From contig OY986437.1 in assembly GCA_963920525.1 (NCBI GenBank), positions 31,017,063 to 31,081,062 of the forward strand: a DNA stretch of 64,000 bases. The letters run 5' to 3'. The DNA is from Dichetophora obliterata (lineage: Eukaryota > Arthropoda > Insecta > Diptera > Sciomyzidae). The notes under the pieces were generated by a model, which saw nothing but the letters and a program-made list of their open reading frames with translations, had not been told where the DNA came from and did not search any database. The first letter of the stretch is position 1. The number at the start of each line of letters is the position of its first letter. The translations under genes were made by a program, and so were the position numbers. Below, in pieces: positions 10,764 to 23,292 of the stretch.

Positions 10764-12523
10764 TCAAAATTTGAAATCTTGTTCTGCTTCTCTGCAACCG
10801 ACATTACGTCGATGCCCAAGAGAGTTGAGAGAGGATGAAATACTTTCATCCCCTATCAAATATATCACACGACGTTGAAACCGATCCAGAAGCTCCAAAT
10901 AAGATATTGAAGCCCCTGCCCAAATGTGCGAATTGTACTCCATTCTCGGCCTAATATATGAGGTGTAGATCATGCGAAGATCAGCTGAAGTGAAATATTT
11001 TTTGCATCGTTTTAGAAAACCTAGACACTTGCCCGTTTCTTTGGACACATCGAAAATATGATCATTCCAACGAAGATCATATTGGATCGATATGCCCAGA
11101 ATGTCAAGAGCGGCTGATTCCACAAGATCCACACCATTCATAATGAGATGAGCTAAGGAGCAATTCACACGTTTGTGGGTTAACAGACAACACTGGGTCT
11201 TGCTTGCATTGAACTCTACTCTATTAACAAGACCCCACTCGGAGATTTTTTTATAGATCATTAAGGAGTGTGTCATTCATATTTTGCCTCTTTCTCTCAA
11301 TCTCCATAGAGCTTGGGTGTTTTTTGAATGAATATGAATGACAAATGCTGCTGTCGTCTGCAAACGAATGCTTTGGGTTATGCGTCTACGACAGAAGGTC
11401 GTTGATAAAAACCAGAAACAAGGTGGGCGATAGGACTGAACCCTGTGGTACTCCTGCGTTGATGGCGTGCTTCTCGGACGAAATACCGTCAACTACGACA
11501 CGAATCGTTCTGTCCTTGAGGAAACACGTGATCCATCGAGCAAAGTTACCACCAAAAACATTTGCAACAAGTTTTGACACGAGCGCTTTATGCCACACTC
11601 GGTCGAACGCTTTTGAAATATCTAGAGCAATAACTCTGCTCTCGCCTAAAAAGTGAAACGCATTCATTCCATTCTTCGGTTAAGAACCTCATAAGATCAC
11701 CAGTAGAGCGAGCTCTACGGAAATCATATTGACGGTCACTGAGCAGTTGGCTGTACTCCAGTTGGTTCACAACGTTGAAGTTTATTACGCTCTTCATAAC
11801 TTTGGAAAGCGTAGAGCATATCGAAATGGGTCGCTAGTTTGCAGGGTTTGTGGCATTACCCTTTTTAGGTACCGGCTGGACATTTGCCACCTTCCAACAA
11901 GATGGAAATATTCCTGTTCTGTAGGGGATGTTGAAAAGGTTGCGCAAAGGCCGAGCCAGCAAAGAAGCACACTTGGCGGTATGCCGTCAGGAGCAGAGGC
12001 TTTATTTACGTTGAGATTTTTAAGGACCCTTTTAACTGCTTCCGTTCAAAAATATATCTCCTGCATTGCAGAAGATTCACCCTCAACAAAGGGTAGTGGC
12101 TGATTGCTATCAGAGAGAGTGGAATTTTGTGCAAACCATCTAGCCAATTGGTTCGCTTTATCAGCCGAGTCAGTAAAGATTTGGTCATCTTTTAAAAGAG
12201 CTGGAATCGATGACAATATCTGGTTCTTAACACCTTTAACAAATGAACAACAATTTTTGCTCCTTTTGGGGCAGAGAAGAACCTTTCTCGAATGCGAGCT
12301 TCGCGCAGAAACTTTTCGCGTCTTAAAATTGCATTACTGCAATTCCTTGTCTCGATGCGAAGTCTTTAGGTGTCGGTATTCTTGTTAGAACGCCAATTCT
12401 GAAAGGCTTCCTCTTTGGACCTGACTGCAATCCTGCAAGTCTTATTAAACCATGAGTATATATATCCAGCCCACCCGATTTTCGGGGACATTCACTAGTT
12501 ATCTTTAATTGTTGTAAAGACAT
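10764..12523 (-). pseudogene. Decayed non-LTR retrotransposon ORF2 (reverse transcriptase)
   Basis: Read on the minus strand, this holds a LINE reverse transcriptase of the Jockey/CR1 group. In order are a KASAPDGIP block (upstream of 12000), QYDFRRARSTGDL, ALDISKAFDRVWH, GVPQGSVLSPTLF, a catalytic FADD box at 11353-11364 (most relatives have YADD) and the thumb/C-terminal region with LGFLKRCKKYF and YIRPRMEYNSHIW. The frame is broken several times: a TAG lies just before the FADD box (complement of 11386-11388), a frameshift lies near 11270 and others lie upstream of 11800. The endonuclease half is missing, so the copy is 5' truncated. It is a dead copy. Confidence 0.85.
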
Positions 12524-12672
12524 GTAGTGTAGTGTCAGTCTAGAGTAAGTATTTATGCTTTGTTTTTGATGCTACGGTGACCATGCTACTTTGTCTGTCG
12601 ATATTTTATTAGTTGCTTATGAATTTCCTGTGTTTTATTTCAGTTTAAAGTTCTCTGTTTGTAAGAAAACAC

Positions 12673-12695
12673 CCTTAGGTTAGGTTAGGTTAAGG
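12673..12695. repeat. Short TTAGG-type tandem run
   Basis: Reads CCTTAGGTTAGGTTAGG and continues into TTAAGG. It has the insect telomere-repeat motif, but only about three to four units. Flies are known to lack TTAGG telomeres, so this is best read as an interstitial short repeat, common near decayed fly transposons. Confidence 0.6.
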
Positions 12696-13004
12696 TGGCA
12701 GCAGGTCTTAAGACCAGCCCACTTAGATGATTATTGGTTCGTTGTGATACCACAGAATGAAAGAAAGAAGTAATCAAGTGAAACTTTTATGAAGAATGTT
12801 CTTAATGTGGCAGAAGCTGTATAAACATGTGATATTGAATCTGAAGCAAGTGTTATGTCTTGCCCTCAGTCAAATCAAGTTACTAAGCGTTCCTCTCCAC
12901 AAACTTTTCCTACCGTCATTAACAACAACTTTTCGTCGTAAATTGCCGTGTTTTAAAATTTCTTTGATAAGAAATAAGGAAAGAAAGGTTATAGCGTAGG
13001 ACCA

Positions 13005-13077
13005 TGGACCGGCCAGGATTCGAACCCGGGACCCCTATGCGACAGTCAAACGCGCTACAATTAGACTATCGAGGCCG
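13005..13077 (-). repeat. tRNA-derived sequence, Asp(GTC)-like, degenerate
   Basis: The minus strand carries CGATAGTCTA, GTAGCGCG, the loop CTGTCGC and a well-formed T-arm (GGGTTCGAATCC). The whole 3' half, ending GGGTTCGAATCCTGGCCG, is shared with the plus-strand sequence at 6908-6978. Acceptor and anticodon stems pair poorly, so it is not a working tRNA. It is probably the head of an old tRNA-derived SINE. Confidence 0.5.
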
Positions 13078-13146
13078 CAAAACATCCTTATTTGCCCAGG
13101 ATATTAGAACGAATATTTTTGCATTACTAAAATGGATATTTTTTAA

Positions 13147-14302
13147 TATATATGGGGCATTCCATTCAAAATTTGCACCAAAAATTTTTTTTTCAATAAA
13201 ACCTATTTTTTATGGTTTATTATTCAAAAATATTTGTCATATATTTTTATTTCAAATAAAGAAAAGGGCTTCAAGAGAAAAAATTTTTTTTAAATTACAT
13301 TGTTAAAAAAGGACATTTTTTCAATCGCTTATACTGCAATGACTATAGAAGATAGAAAAATTTGTTCCAAAGAAGAAATGTGCACCCTCTTTTTAGCTTT
13401 TGATTGATGTTCACTAAAACTTAATCACATTACTTTTAGAATTCGAAGAATAAAGATTTCCAAATTGAATTTTTTTTAATTTGGGCCTAATTTTTTTTTT
13501 TTTTTTTTTTTTTTTTTGTTAAAAAAAGTCAAAACCTTTTTCTTAACACTGGTAGAATTTCTATATATCTACTTATTTTAGAGCAAAAAGAATATTTTCT
13601 TGGAAAATGTATAAATTGTCTAACAAACAATCAAATGTCCAAAGAAATTTCTGAAGTTTTACAAAAACATAAAATCAAAAAAGTTACATTATTATTTATA
13701 CATTTTCCAAGAAAACATTATTTTTGCTCTAAAATAAGTAGATATATAAGTTATTCGAATATAAAACCTTTTTTAACGGATTACGAACGATTGTACTCTG
13801 AATCAAGTATATTATGAATGCTAAAAAAGCGACTCATTGCAGTTCTCTGCCTCGCACGTGTAAGTTGCGATTGAAAAATTCATTGCTCCGTAAGTATTCA
13901 AGTGCCCACTCTGAAATTCTACCAGTATTAAGAAAAAGGTTTTGACTTTTTTTAACAAAAAAAAAAAAAAATTAGGCCCAAATTCAAAAAATTCAATTTG
14001 GAAATCTTTATTCTTCGAATTCTAAAAGTAATGTGATTAAGTTTTAGTGAACATCAATCGAAAGCTAAAAAGAGGGTGAACATTTCTTCTTTGGAACAAA
14101 TTTTTCTATCATCTTTAGTCATTGCAGTATAAGCGATTGAAAAAAGTCCTTTTTTAAAAACGTAATATAAAAAAATTATTTTCCTTTTTTTTTTAAATAA
14201 AAAATTATGTGTCAAATATTTTTGAATAATAAACCATAAAAAATAAGTTTTATTGAAAAAAAAAATTTTGGTGGCAAATTTTGTATGGAATGCCCCATAT
14301 AT
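13147..14302. mobile_element. ~1.15-kb palindromic (foldback) element
   Basis: Outer arms of about 400 bp (13147-13560 and 13890-14302) are near-perfect reverse complements ending in ATGGGGCATTCCAT. Inner arms near 13565-13620 and 13690-13755 continue the palindrome around a loop centred near 13655. The right arm carries about 150 bp not present in the left (13757-13910), which must be an insertion or the trace of a left deletion. Both outer ends abut alternating TA sequence, compatible with TA insertion. There is a long T/A tract in each arm (13490-13518 and 13958-13971). It has no coding capacity. Confidence 0.85.
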
Positions 14303-14717
14303 ATATATACATATATATTTTTTTTAGCAATGAAGTAACAAAACTTTTAGAAAAATAAGGTTTGCTTTTGTATGCATTTTTTTAAATTCTGATTTGGTGT
14401 TATTTTCAACAATTAGATATATGAACGTTTGGTCAAGCTTTAAAAATTACTTTCACGAATGTAAAATAATTACGAAGTCAGTATTTGAAATATTTTGATC
14501 GTATTTCTTAAAGGCGACTGTATTCTATTAACGGAAATGCGTATCATAACAAAATCATTCAAATGGTAATTTATGTTAATGTTTTTGTATTATTCAATTT
14601 CATTTTTTATCTACATTTTTACTTTATCGTAACTAATGAAGAACTGCTGCATAAGATACTTCAACCAATTTAAAGATCTTTTTTAACCATTTAAAGATCT
14701 TATTATATAATTAACTA

Positions 14718-15720
14718 GCTGAAACCCGGCGCGTTGCTGCCACTCTCCCTATTCAAACGCCCATAAAATGTTATCAGTTAAACAGCATGTCTAAATTGAG
14801 GTAGAATACTGAATTCCGAGACTGTGCGACCTATATCCACAAAGCCATTCGATATAACAAATTAGGGTTGTATAGGAAGTGCCACGCCCTCTTGATCACC
14901 GCTCATAGAATGTAATACATTAAACTGCATGTGTACATGGAGGTTGAATACCGAATTCCAAAACTGTGCGACATATATCTCCAAAACTATTCGATAGCAC
15001 AAATTTAGGTTGTATGGGAGGTGCCACTGCCCTTTTCCTTACGCCCATCAAATTTAACCAATGAAACTGCATGTGTAAATTGAGGTCGAATACTGAATTC
15101 CGAGGCTGAGTTACCTTTAAATCCAAAGCTATTCGATATCGCAAATTTGGGTTAAGTTGGAGGTGCCACGCCCCCCGACAAACTCTAAAAAATTTTATCA
15201 GTAAATCTGCATGCGTAAATTTTGGTCAAATACTGAATTCCGATGATGTGCGACCTATAACTCCAAAGCTATTTGATAGCACAAAGTTGGGTTGTATGGG
15301 AAGTGTCACTCCCCTTTTCCCTACGCCCATAAAATGTAAGAAATGAAAGTGCATGTATAAATTTAGGTCGAATACCGATTTCTTACGCTGTCAACCTATA
15401 ACTTCAAAGCAATTCGATATCGCAAATTTGGGATGTAAGGGAGATGTCAGGCCTCCCTGTCCAACGCCCATAAAAAAAAATCATTGAAACTGCATGTGTA
15501 AATTGAGGTCAAAAACTGAATTCCAAAGCTGAATTCCTATAAATTCAAAACTATTCGATATCACCAATTTGGGTTGTATGAGAGGTGCCCCTCCCCCTTG
15601 TCCAACTCCCATAAAATTTCATCACTGAAACGGTACGTCTAAATTGTGGTCGAATACCGAATTTCTAAGCTGTGCAACCCATAACGCTATTCGATAACAC
15701 AAATTGTTTTTATATTAATG
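14718..15720. repeat. Divergent tandem array, ~141-bp monomer, seven copies
   Basis: The anchor CTGCATGTGTAAATT-like sequence, followed by GGTCGAATACTGAATTCC, starts near 14784, 14924, 15068, 15207, 15349, 15490 and 15631, giving spacings of 139-144 bp. Each unit also has ATTCGATA, TTGGGTTGTATGGGAGGTGCCAC-type sequence and CGCCCATAAAAT. Copies differ substantially, so the array is old. The block begins after GAAACCCGGCGCG, which resembles from memory the start of a widespread arthropod repeat. Confidence 0.85.
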
Positions 15721-15956
15721 GGAGGTAAAAGAAGGTGTGGCATTTCTTCTTAAACCATCTCGTACTCAAAGCAAAGCCACTTACAAAATTTAAGCTCAAT
15801 CGGACCAATAGTATCGGAGTATTGTGATATTTCCAAAAGTAGGCGTAGATGAAGTGTGACAACGCCCGTTTTTATTAAAGTTAGTGACAGTCATCATAAG
15901 AACTTATTTACCAAATTTTAATTTAATACAAATCACGATTCATTTTTATATGCACA

Positions 15957-17645
15957 GATATTGATTTGTGGGCGCTAAAAGTGGGCGTGAAAACATTTAT
16001 GTATCGTGACTGCCTCTTGGAGCACCTACACAGCAAGTTTCAGTATAAAAATGTGTAGAACTCCGGAATTGCCATGATTTCGAAAAGGTGAGCGTATATA
16101 TATTACGACGAAAAAGTTATTTTTGTACATTTACTGACAGTTACCATCTGAACAAAATGATAATATCTTAGTTTTTACGATCGAAACCGTCTGATATATA
16201 TCCCTTATTTGGTTTGTGGTCAATAGCGCAAATTTGGCTTGTATGGGAGGAACCACGCCCCCTCGTCCAAACGTTACCAAACCTCACAGGAACAATCTAT
16301 CTCCTCGGCAAACGTTGTTCTGCCACAGACCGCCTTACTGCTATACACAAAAATGTCAAGAAATGTCAAATATATTCACCATTTTCAGTACAGCTGCCGA
16401 AAGTAGCCATGTGCACTAAATAACCACATTTTAGTCTAATACGATCAAAACCGTGCGAAATATAGCATTTTTGTTGTTTTGCAAGCGGTAAAAAGGGGTG
16501 CGGTAAAATGTTTCCCTTGAGCCATCTCGTAATCGAAAAAAATTGTCTAATACGACCCAAACCGTTGAAATAAAACGTTTTCATTGGTTTGTGGGCGGTA
16601 AAAGGGGGGCGTGGAGACCAATTTTTAGTACAGTTGCTAACAGTAACCATACAAACTAAGCCAACATTTTAGCTCAATCGACCCAGTAGTCAATTTTGAT
16701 GGTTTCTTAAAAAGTGGGTGTGGCTATATAGCATGAAATATAGCATTTTCACTGATTTGTGGGCGAAAAAGGGGGCATGGAAACCAATTTTTCGTACAGT
16801 TACTGTCAGTAACTTCACAAACCAAAGTAACAAATTTAAGTCTTATACGACCAAAACCGTCTGAAATAAACCATTTTCATTTATTTGTGGGCAGTAAAAA
16901 GGGGCGTGGAAATCCATTTTTAGGACAGTTGTCGACAGTAACCGTACATACTAAATTACAAAATTTTAGCCATATACGACCCAAACCGACTGAAATATAA
17001 CATTTTTATTGATTTGGGGGCGGTAAAAGGGGGGTGTGGCAAATTTTTTCCTCAACCATCTCGTACCTGAAACAAATCGACTGCTAAAATTTCAGGTCAA
17101 TAGGTTCAGTAGTTTTGGAGTCTATAGACATCACACAGCCAGACACACATCGTTTTGCTTTATATATATATAGATATTAATTTGTGGGCGTTAAAAGTGG
17201 GCGTGAAAACATTTATAAATTGTGTTCGTCTCTTGGAGCACCTAAAGAGCAAGTTTCACTATAAAAATGTGCAGAACTCCGGAATTGCCATGATTTCGAA
17301 AAAGTGGGCGTATTTATATAACGACCACGCCCATTTTTTGTACAGTTACCGACAGTAACCATCTGAACAAAATCCCCAAATCTTAGTTTTTTACGATTGA
17401 AACCGTGAGATATTTTTCTTTTTTTTTGTTTTTGATCAATGGAGCAAATTTGGCTTGTATGGGAGGTACCACGCCCCCTTCTCCAATCGTTACGAAACCT
17501 CACAGGAACACTCTCATGATGTGGCTTTATTTTCCCTGAAAATTTCATAAAGATCGGGTCAGCGGTTTTGGAGTCTATACGTGATATAGCCACATACCCA
17601 CCCACATACCCACATACATACATCCATTTTTATTGTATATATAGA
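15957..17645. repeat. Composite repeat with GTGGGCG-rich units and duplicated ~340-bp end
   Basis: Positions 15957-16303 and 17175-17510 are directly repeated and highly similar. Shared motifs include TTGTGGGCG, AAAGTGGGCGTGAAAAC, CTCTTGGAGCACCTA and CCACGCCCCCT. Between them, 16430-17060 is a loose array of units of about 130 bp with GGGCGGTAAAAGGGG. Two segments end in TATATATAGAT (about 17160-17175 and 17634-17645), as if two copies of one element were joined. No reverse transcriptase or transposase is readable, so this is probably the non-coding end of a larger repeat. Confidence 0.75.
16296..16357. repeat. Short dispersed segment shared with 38702-38760
   Basis: Contains ACGTTGTTCTGCCAC and GACCGCCTTACTGCTATA, matched at 38702-38760 by ACGTTGTCCTGCCAC and GACCGCCTTACTGCTATA. 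It is a fragment of an interspersed family within the composite repeat. Confidence 0.65.
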
Positions 17646-19260
17646 TTACGATATTTATTTTTGGGTATAAATTTCTTTTCTCATACATCTACGTTTTCAT
17701 TGGTTCAAGTTTATAGAAATTACTTACTTTATTCTTACAAAAAAACTAGCTAGGCAGTTTAAAAAAAAAACAGCAAATCTATGCCAAATGTATGTCTTTA
17801 TATTTTAATTGTAAAAATATTTGCTCTCTGCCAGTTCAAAGTGATGTTCAACGTTTCATTTTGATTGACATTTAAATGTAAAAGTGCTCGAACATCAAAG
17901 TAAAGCCAAAATAACAAATGAACATGAATGAGGTCAAATTAATTGAAAGCGACATAAGTAAATAAAAAGTTATTTTAAGGCAATAATACCGATTTTAAGA
18001 GTATGCGAGAAAAGGAAGGCGTTAGTCAGTCGAGGATAATTTGAGAACGAGAACATTTCATTGAAGTTATAGCAAATGAAAGTAAGCTAAAAACATTTAC
18101 AAACTAATACAAACAAAGTCCTGCAAATGACCTTCAAACATTCTTTGAAAAAAAAACCGTTTCCGTTGTAATAAGTTGAGTTTAAAGAGCATTGAAAGCA
18201 AAGCTCAAGTTTAAGTAAAATAAAAATGTAATTGTATCATTAGGTTAGCAGTTAAAGTGAAAGCTTTGAGTACACAATCTAAAATTCAGCATACAGTAAG
18301 TTTATGTGTGAGTGTGTGTATTTAATGACTAAAAACTATACCGCCCTTTGGCTAAGGACTAGGACAAGTTTAATTAAACTGCACACTCCTCCGGCTTTAG
18401 TTCTTTATAACATCACTCAGCTTTGAGTGAGATTTGTGTTTTTTTTTTCAACTGATTTTAAAGTGATTTCAAAGACATATAAGTATTATATACGTATTGA
18501 AACATGTGTGCATTGTATGCTTATCACATCCTTTAATATAATTGAATGGATTTTATGTGTGTTAGATCTTAAGTTCTACCATGTTAAAATTAAAAAAATT
18601 TTGTGTTTAATTATCCTTGCCTATTAATTCTTGTTCTCAGAATTGATAGTTGGTTGATGTGCTGTCATTCATGTTAACTTTGGTGATGAGTGTTTCATTG
18701 CGTTCAAAAGCTTACGAGAGCTTTACAATTTTCAGTTCTTTGATGAACTCTAATGTAATTTTGTGCTTAACTCAGATATGCTTAATGTACTACACATGGT
18801 ACACTTCAAAAAAATTTCTTATGTGATTTGTTAGAAAAGTTTATAAATAATTTTTTTATGCAAAGCATAAAAATATTCAAAATTTAAGAGCAAAAAGCAA
18901 TTGTGCTAAATGGTTTTTAATTTCGACTCTTATATTTCTTATACAAAATTAATACATGAAATAAAAACGAAAAAAAAATCAGTTTCGATAATATCGTAAG
19001 TGTAAACGTAGAATGAATTCTTTTTTACACAGTAATGGAGAAAAAATGTTTTGAGGTAAAACTTCTTAAGCAACGTTGTAGTTTTAAAATCAATTAAACA
19101 AAAAAACGTAATTTAAAAAATAGAAACCACCGCATAGCATGTACACAAACCAATGTCAAAGACATTTTATACGTTGCAGTAGCTGTTGAACTGTCGGACA
19201 ATTTTAGAGTCTAAGCTGGCAGAGCTTCTATGGTTGAAGTTGAAAGCTTTGAGCATAAAC
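17646..19260. other. Intergenic stretch, nothing recognised
   Basis: AT-rich sequence with only short frames. I saw no tandem array, inverted repeat of note, or domain. Confidence 0.5.
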
Positions 19261-19265
19261 ATATA

Positions 19266-19341
19266 GTCGGCCTTTGTAGCATAGTGAGAGTGCGCTAGAC
19301 TATGAACCCAGAGGTCCCTGGTTCGAATCCGGGCTCGTGCA
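19266..19341 (+). repeat. tRNA-like sequence, probable SINE head
   Basis: A box A-like region (TAGCATAGTGAGAGTGCG) is followed by a good T-arm with the box B GGTTCGAATCC. D- and T-stems pair, but acceptor and anticodon stems have several mismatches. It looks tRNA-derived, not functional. No clear SINE body or A-tail could be delimited. Confidence 0.45.
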
Positions 19342-19789
19342 TGGTTCGTTCTTTTCACTTTCTTTGTTCTTTACTACATTTAAGAATTATGAAAAACTAA
19401 AAATCCACAGCTAAATTGTGGAAAACGTGAAATTAAAGGACATAAACTACTAAGAGCTGGAAATGCTTGCAGAGGTTAAGGCATAACACTAGCCTCGGTT
19501 AAAAGCAATTCAAATGGTCTTTCACTTCTGTTTCGCCTAATCAATAATTCACGTATGGTTCCAATCAATTCCTCTCAATAAATCTATCCCTTTCCTTTCA
19601 GGTCAAAGACCAAACCTTGTTTGTATAAGGCGCATGACTTGGTTCTTTGGTTTTTCTAAAAAAAAAATATACAGCTTCATTATTTTGAGTTTTCACTCTC
19701 GCGCAGGATGCCACCAAGTTCATATTCATACGCTGCTTTGGGCATTCATTAGCAAAAACTTATTTTTAAAATTCCGACAATGGTAATTT

Positions 19790-20310
19790 TGTTAACCCTT
19801 TTCACATAATTTATTTTTGAGCATTGACTATTTTGCAAAAAAATATTACAATAACATTTTGAAAAAAATTAATTGAGCCAAAAAATCATAGGAGCCCCCT
19901 TGTTTTTTTTTTATCATACAGGAGAATTTTTTTTTAATATCATATGGAAAGTAGTCAGAAATTAAATTTTTATTTTTTTTATTTTTACTGCAAAAAATAA
20001 TTTTTGTCATTTTTTTAATTAAAATTAAATATTTGGATCTTTTTGAAAAAAACGTCAAAAATATTATCACTGATCTAACGATGCAGTTCAAATTTTTTTT
20101 ATTAAGTCCTTTGATTGGACTATTGAACAAAAAAATTGAAGTTAAATATATTTAAAACAGTGGATACATTTGCATCGAAAGTTAAAATATTATAACCAAA
20201 TCGGTTTTTTTTTTTGTATTCTTAGATACCGATGTATTATGAAAAAGTAGTTGAACTAAAAATTTATACAATTTTCTAAAGGTTTTTCTTCTGTCGTGAG
20301 TGACGGTCAC
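19790..20310. repeat. Dispersed ~520-bp repeat, copy 1 (copy 2 at 33850-34370)
   Basis: The two copies share an ordered set of motifs: TTTTTTCACATAAA-type start, ATTATTTTTGAG, TTGACT, CAACATTTTG, CCCTTGTTG-type, ATTTGCATCGAAA, GATGT-TTATGAAAAAG and TTGTACTGAAAATTT. Length and order are conserved while identity is moderate. This is an old interspersed family with no protein coding visible. Confidence 0.65.
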
Positions 20311-20794
20311 ACATGTACTTTTTTTTTATATGTTTTTTAAATTATTTTAAAAACATTTCATCGACTAAATTTTTTTCAATTTGGTTTTGTTAATTTTGGC
20401 TATGGTGATTTTTAAAAGATGTTATTTAATCCAAAATTTAAGTGCTTTACTCCGCTTTAAGGCGAAAAATTTCCTTCCCTTCAAATGTTCTTTTATCTTT
20501 CATACAGAATTCATGAGAGTAAAATATTCCAACATGCATAAATTGAGGTTTAAGAAATTTCTTAGCTGCAACACTTGTCACATTAATATGCAAAACACAC
20601 ACACGCACACACATAAAATTAAGTTTCCTCTTATTATGAGTCAAAAAGACACTCTAGAGATGACATATTATCAATGTCCCATAGGAAAAATATTTTTCAA
20701 ATTTTATAAATATTGCTCAGATCAGGAGAACAAAATCTTTAGAAAAAACTTGCTCAGCAAGTATCTTTCTTTAACTACAATATCTGTGACAATA

Positions 20795-21050
20795 AATAAT
20801 AATCACCTAAGTCGACTTAAGACCGAACTTAAGACAGAGGTATTGATGTAGAAGTGTTTCACGCGTATAGTTCTATAAACACACAAAATCTGTAACTTCT
20901 AGCATGGCCTTATCCGAAGTTATGAATTAAAAACAAACGAACCTTTTAAATAATTTATGTGGCAAATGAAATCTTTGAAGCAAGAAATCTCTAGAAATTT
21001 TGAAAGCTGGCTCAAGCTGTTATTGCTTGTCGACACAGGCATGTCGGCAA
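20795..21050. repeat. Dispersed repeat copy related to 7340-7600
   Basis: Same ordered motifs as the copy in the 6600-8165 unit, including CTAAGTCGACTTAAGAC and TTTGAAGCAAGA. It is not enclosed by the GTCGGGCAGC ends seen around the other copy, so it may be an independent fragment. Confidence 0.6.
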
Positions 21051-23040
21051 ATACAAATCGTTTTCAAAAAATCGATTGCCTTTATACAATGAATTACATC
21101 TCTAGTCGCAAAGCTTCTGGATGCGATGCGCATCTTTTAGCCACAGCTTTTATACACATTTGCATCCACACACGTTTGCTTTTATCTAGTTTTTGCCCTT
21201 TGCAGACAACCACAAAGACTATGACTACTACATGTCATGCATTTAACATTAATTTAGCATAATTTTTTTTTCTTCTTTCATCTGATTAAATATTCGCCAA
21301 AGCAAGTTCAATGTTTTGGTGAACCAAAATGAAGACGGAAGTTAGCAGAGCTAGTAGAAGACGTTATGCCAAGCACAAATAACTTTCCAGACATTGCTGT
21401 TTTATTCAAAACTAAATCATATGCAAAATATTCTATTTTCGAACCTTGTGACCTCCGAGGATTGCCGCCAGCAGCAAATCTAGCTGATGCTCTCTTCATG
21501 TTCTTCTTTTTCTTTTTTATTTTCTTCGTTTACAGACACATAAATTCTAAGATTCTAATGGAGAGCAAAACATTCGAAGGTTTTTGCATAAAATGCGCTT
21601 AAGACAAGTCAAGAAAAACTATGAGATGCTCGGCTTAAAGCAGCTGGGCGGCGGTAGCGGTTTAACTTGTGGGTATGTTGGTGTTAGCTGTGTGTGTCAT
21701 GAACACACACACACACACCACTGACTTAACAGCAAACTTTAAAGACAACATGCATATATTTAATATGCGTTGCTGTTGTTTTTTTATATTTTTCCTTTTA
21801 GACTATCAGACAGCAAGTTTTGTGAAAATTGCAGATATGCAAATTTTAATGTTTGTAAATGTGCAAAGTTATCGAAGCAATTATTTAAATGTGTGGAAGT
21901 AAGTGCGCGTGTATGTGTGCGTAAGAGAGTGCGTTTGAGCGAAAGTGAATTGTAGCTGTTGATTTTGCTGTGCGCTATACTACTCAAGTACAATGACGAT
22001 GTGTCTGTGTGTGTGTGTGTGTATGAGTGTGTGCATGTATGTGACTGTGTTTGCGTGAAGAGCTTAAATAATAATAAGCAAACTTGAATAATTAATGCCC
22101 TGGAACTAATTATTTACATGCAGCATTAATTCGGGCAACGAGGCGTATGAGTGACATTTATTCAAATTTCTTTGACTGACATGAAATAAATATTTATATA
22201 AATAATTGTTGTTTACTACTCTTATTTAGTGGGTGATTTTGTTTTACAGTTTGATGTTTGCTATAAGTAAGAACAGGACTACACCAAATATTCCATTATT
22301 TTTTGCAAACATTATCCATCGATGATAAATAATTGCTTTCTAAGATTTCGATAACTTTTTGTTAACTGATGTACTTATGGTAGAAGAATAGAGGTAGTCG
22401 CACGGCTGAGAGCAAACTACCATAACTGTCAAAAGGCAATTGACAGCTCATACTAAATCTGCAACCGATGAGAATGCTATGAGAAAGGAAAAACTAAAAA
22501 CAATCTGTTATGGCTGAAACTATTATGCTTTTTTAATTTTTTATGGATCAATCAATTAAAATAGGATTTTGTGCAGCTGTTGAAGTAATTTATATAAGGT
22601 TCCAAAAAATCATTTTCGTGGAAGTGTCTATAGCAAGCACTAACATCTTTTATAAAATTTTTGGCACATGCCATGTTTCATCGTTGTCTTCTAGGCTCAT
22701 CAGCTGGAACACGAAAACTCGGCCCATTTTCCTTGCCCAAATGTTTTTGGCATAACACTTTATTTTAATTAAAAAATGAGTAATTCACTTTTATTCAAGT
22801 TATTAAACACAACACAAAAATATCCAATTGAAATAATTTAATTTTTCTCTATTATCTTTGTTTTCTTTAAAAAAAACTGATTTTGACAATTCTGGTAGTA
22901 TTGTCAAAGAGATCACGATTAGCCACGAGAACACCTGTATTATTTTACCATGCTTACGAGTGTATATTTAAATTCCTTATCAATCAACAAATATTTTATA
23001 CTTTAATTGAGTTTCTATAGATTTGTTTAATTTTTGATTT
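21051..23040. other. Intergenic stretch with dinucleotide repeats
   Basis: (AC)n lies at about 21702-21718 and (GT)n-rich sequence at about 22006-22040. A segment at 22378-22490 is related to 40925-40990: both have AACTGTCAAAA, TTGACA and GCAACCNATGAGAATGC. The second location lies in a small inverted-repeat element. No gene was recognised. Confidence 0.55.
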
Positions 23041-23292
23041 TCAATTCAGGATTTTGATTTCAGTGTTTATCAGGATGGAAAAAGATGCTGATGGTAATCG
23101 TGTATGTAGTATTGATGAACTGCATAATATTATATCGAATGTTGTTACTCCTTAGAACTAGTTTATTGTATTCTATATTTGTTATTATTTTAAATCTTAA
23201 GTTTCACTTCTATCTATTTTTTACCTTTCTTGTTGCTAATCTTCTTTTATCATCTTATTTGCCTAAATATTTCTCATTTTTTATGACTTTTT

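Noticed and set aside
11345..11656. Plus-strand frames of about 100 codons across the 11-12 kb region
   Set aside because: Antisense shadows of the minus-strand LINE reverse transcriptase.
12673..12695. TTAGG telomeric repeat
   Set aside because: Only three to four units, and flies are known to lack TTAGG telomeres; not evidence of a chromosome end.
20381..20851. 156-codon plus-strand frame
   Set aside because: Rich in K, F, N and includes a translated CACACA microsatellite; overlaps a dispersed repeat; no recognisable domain.
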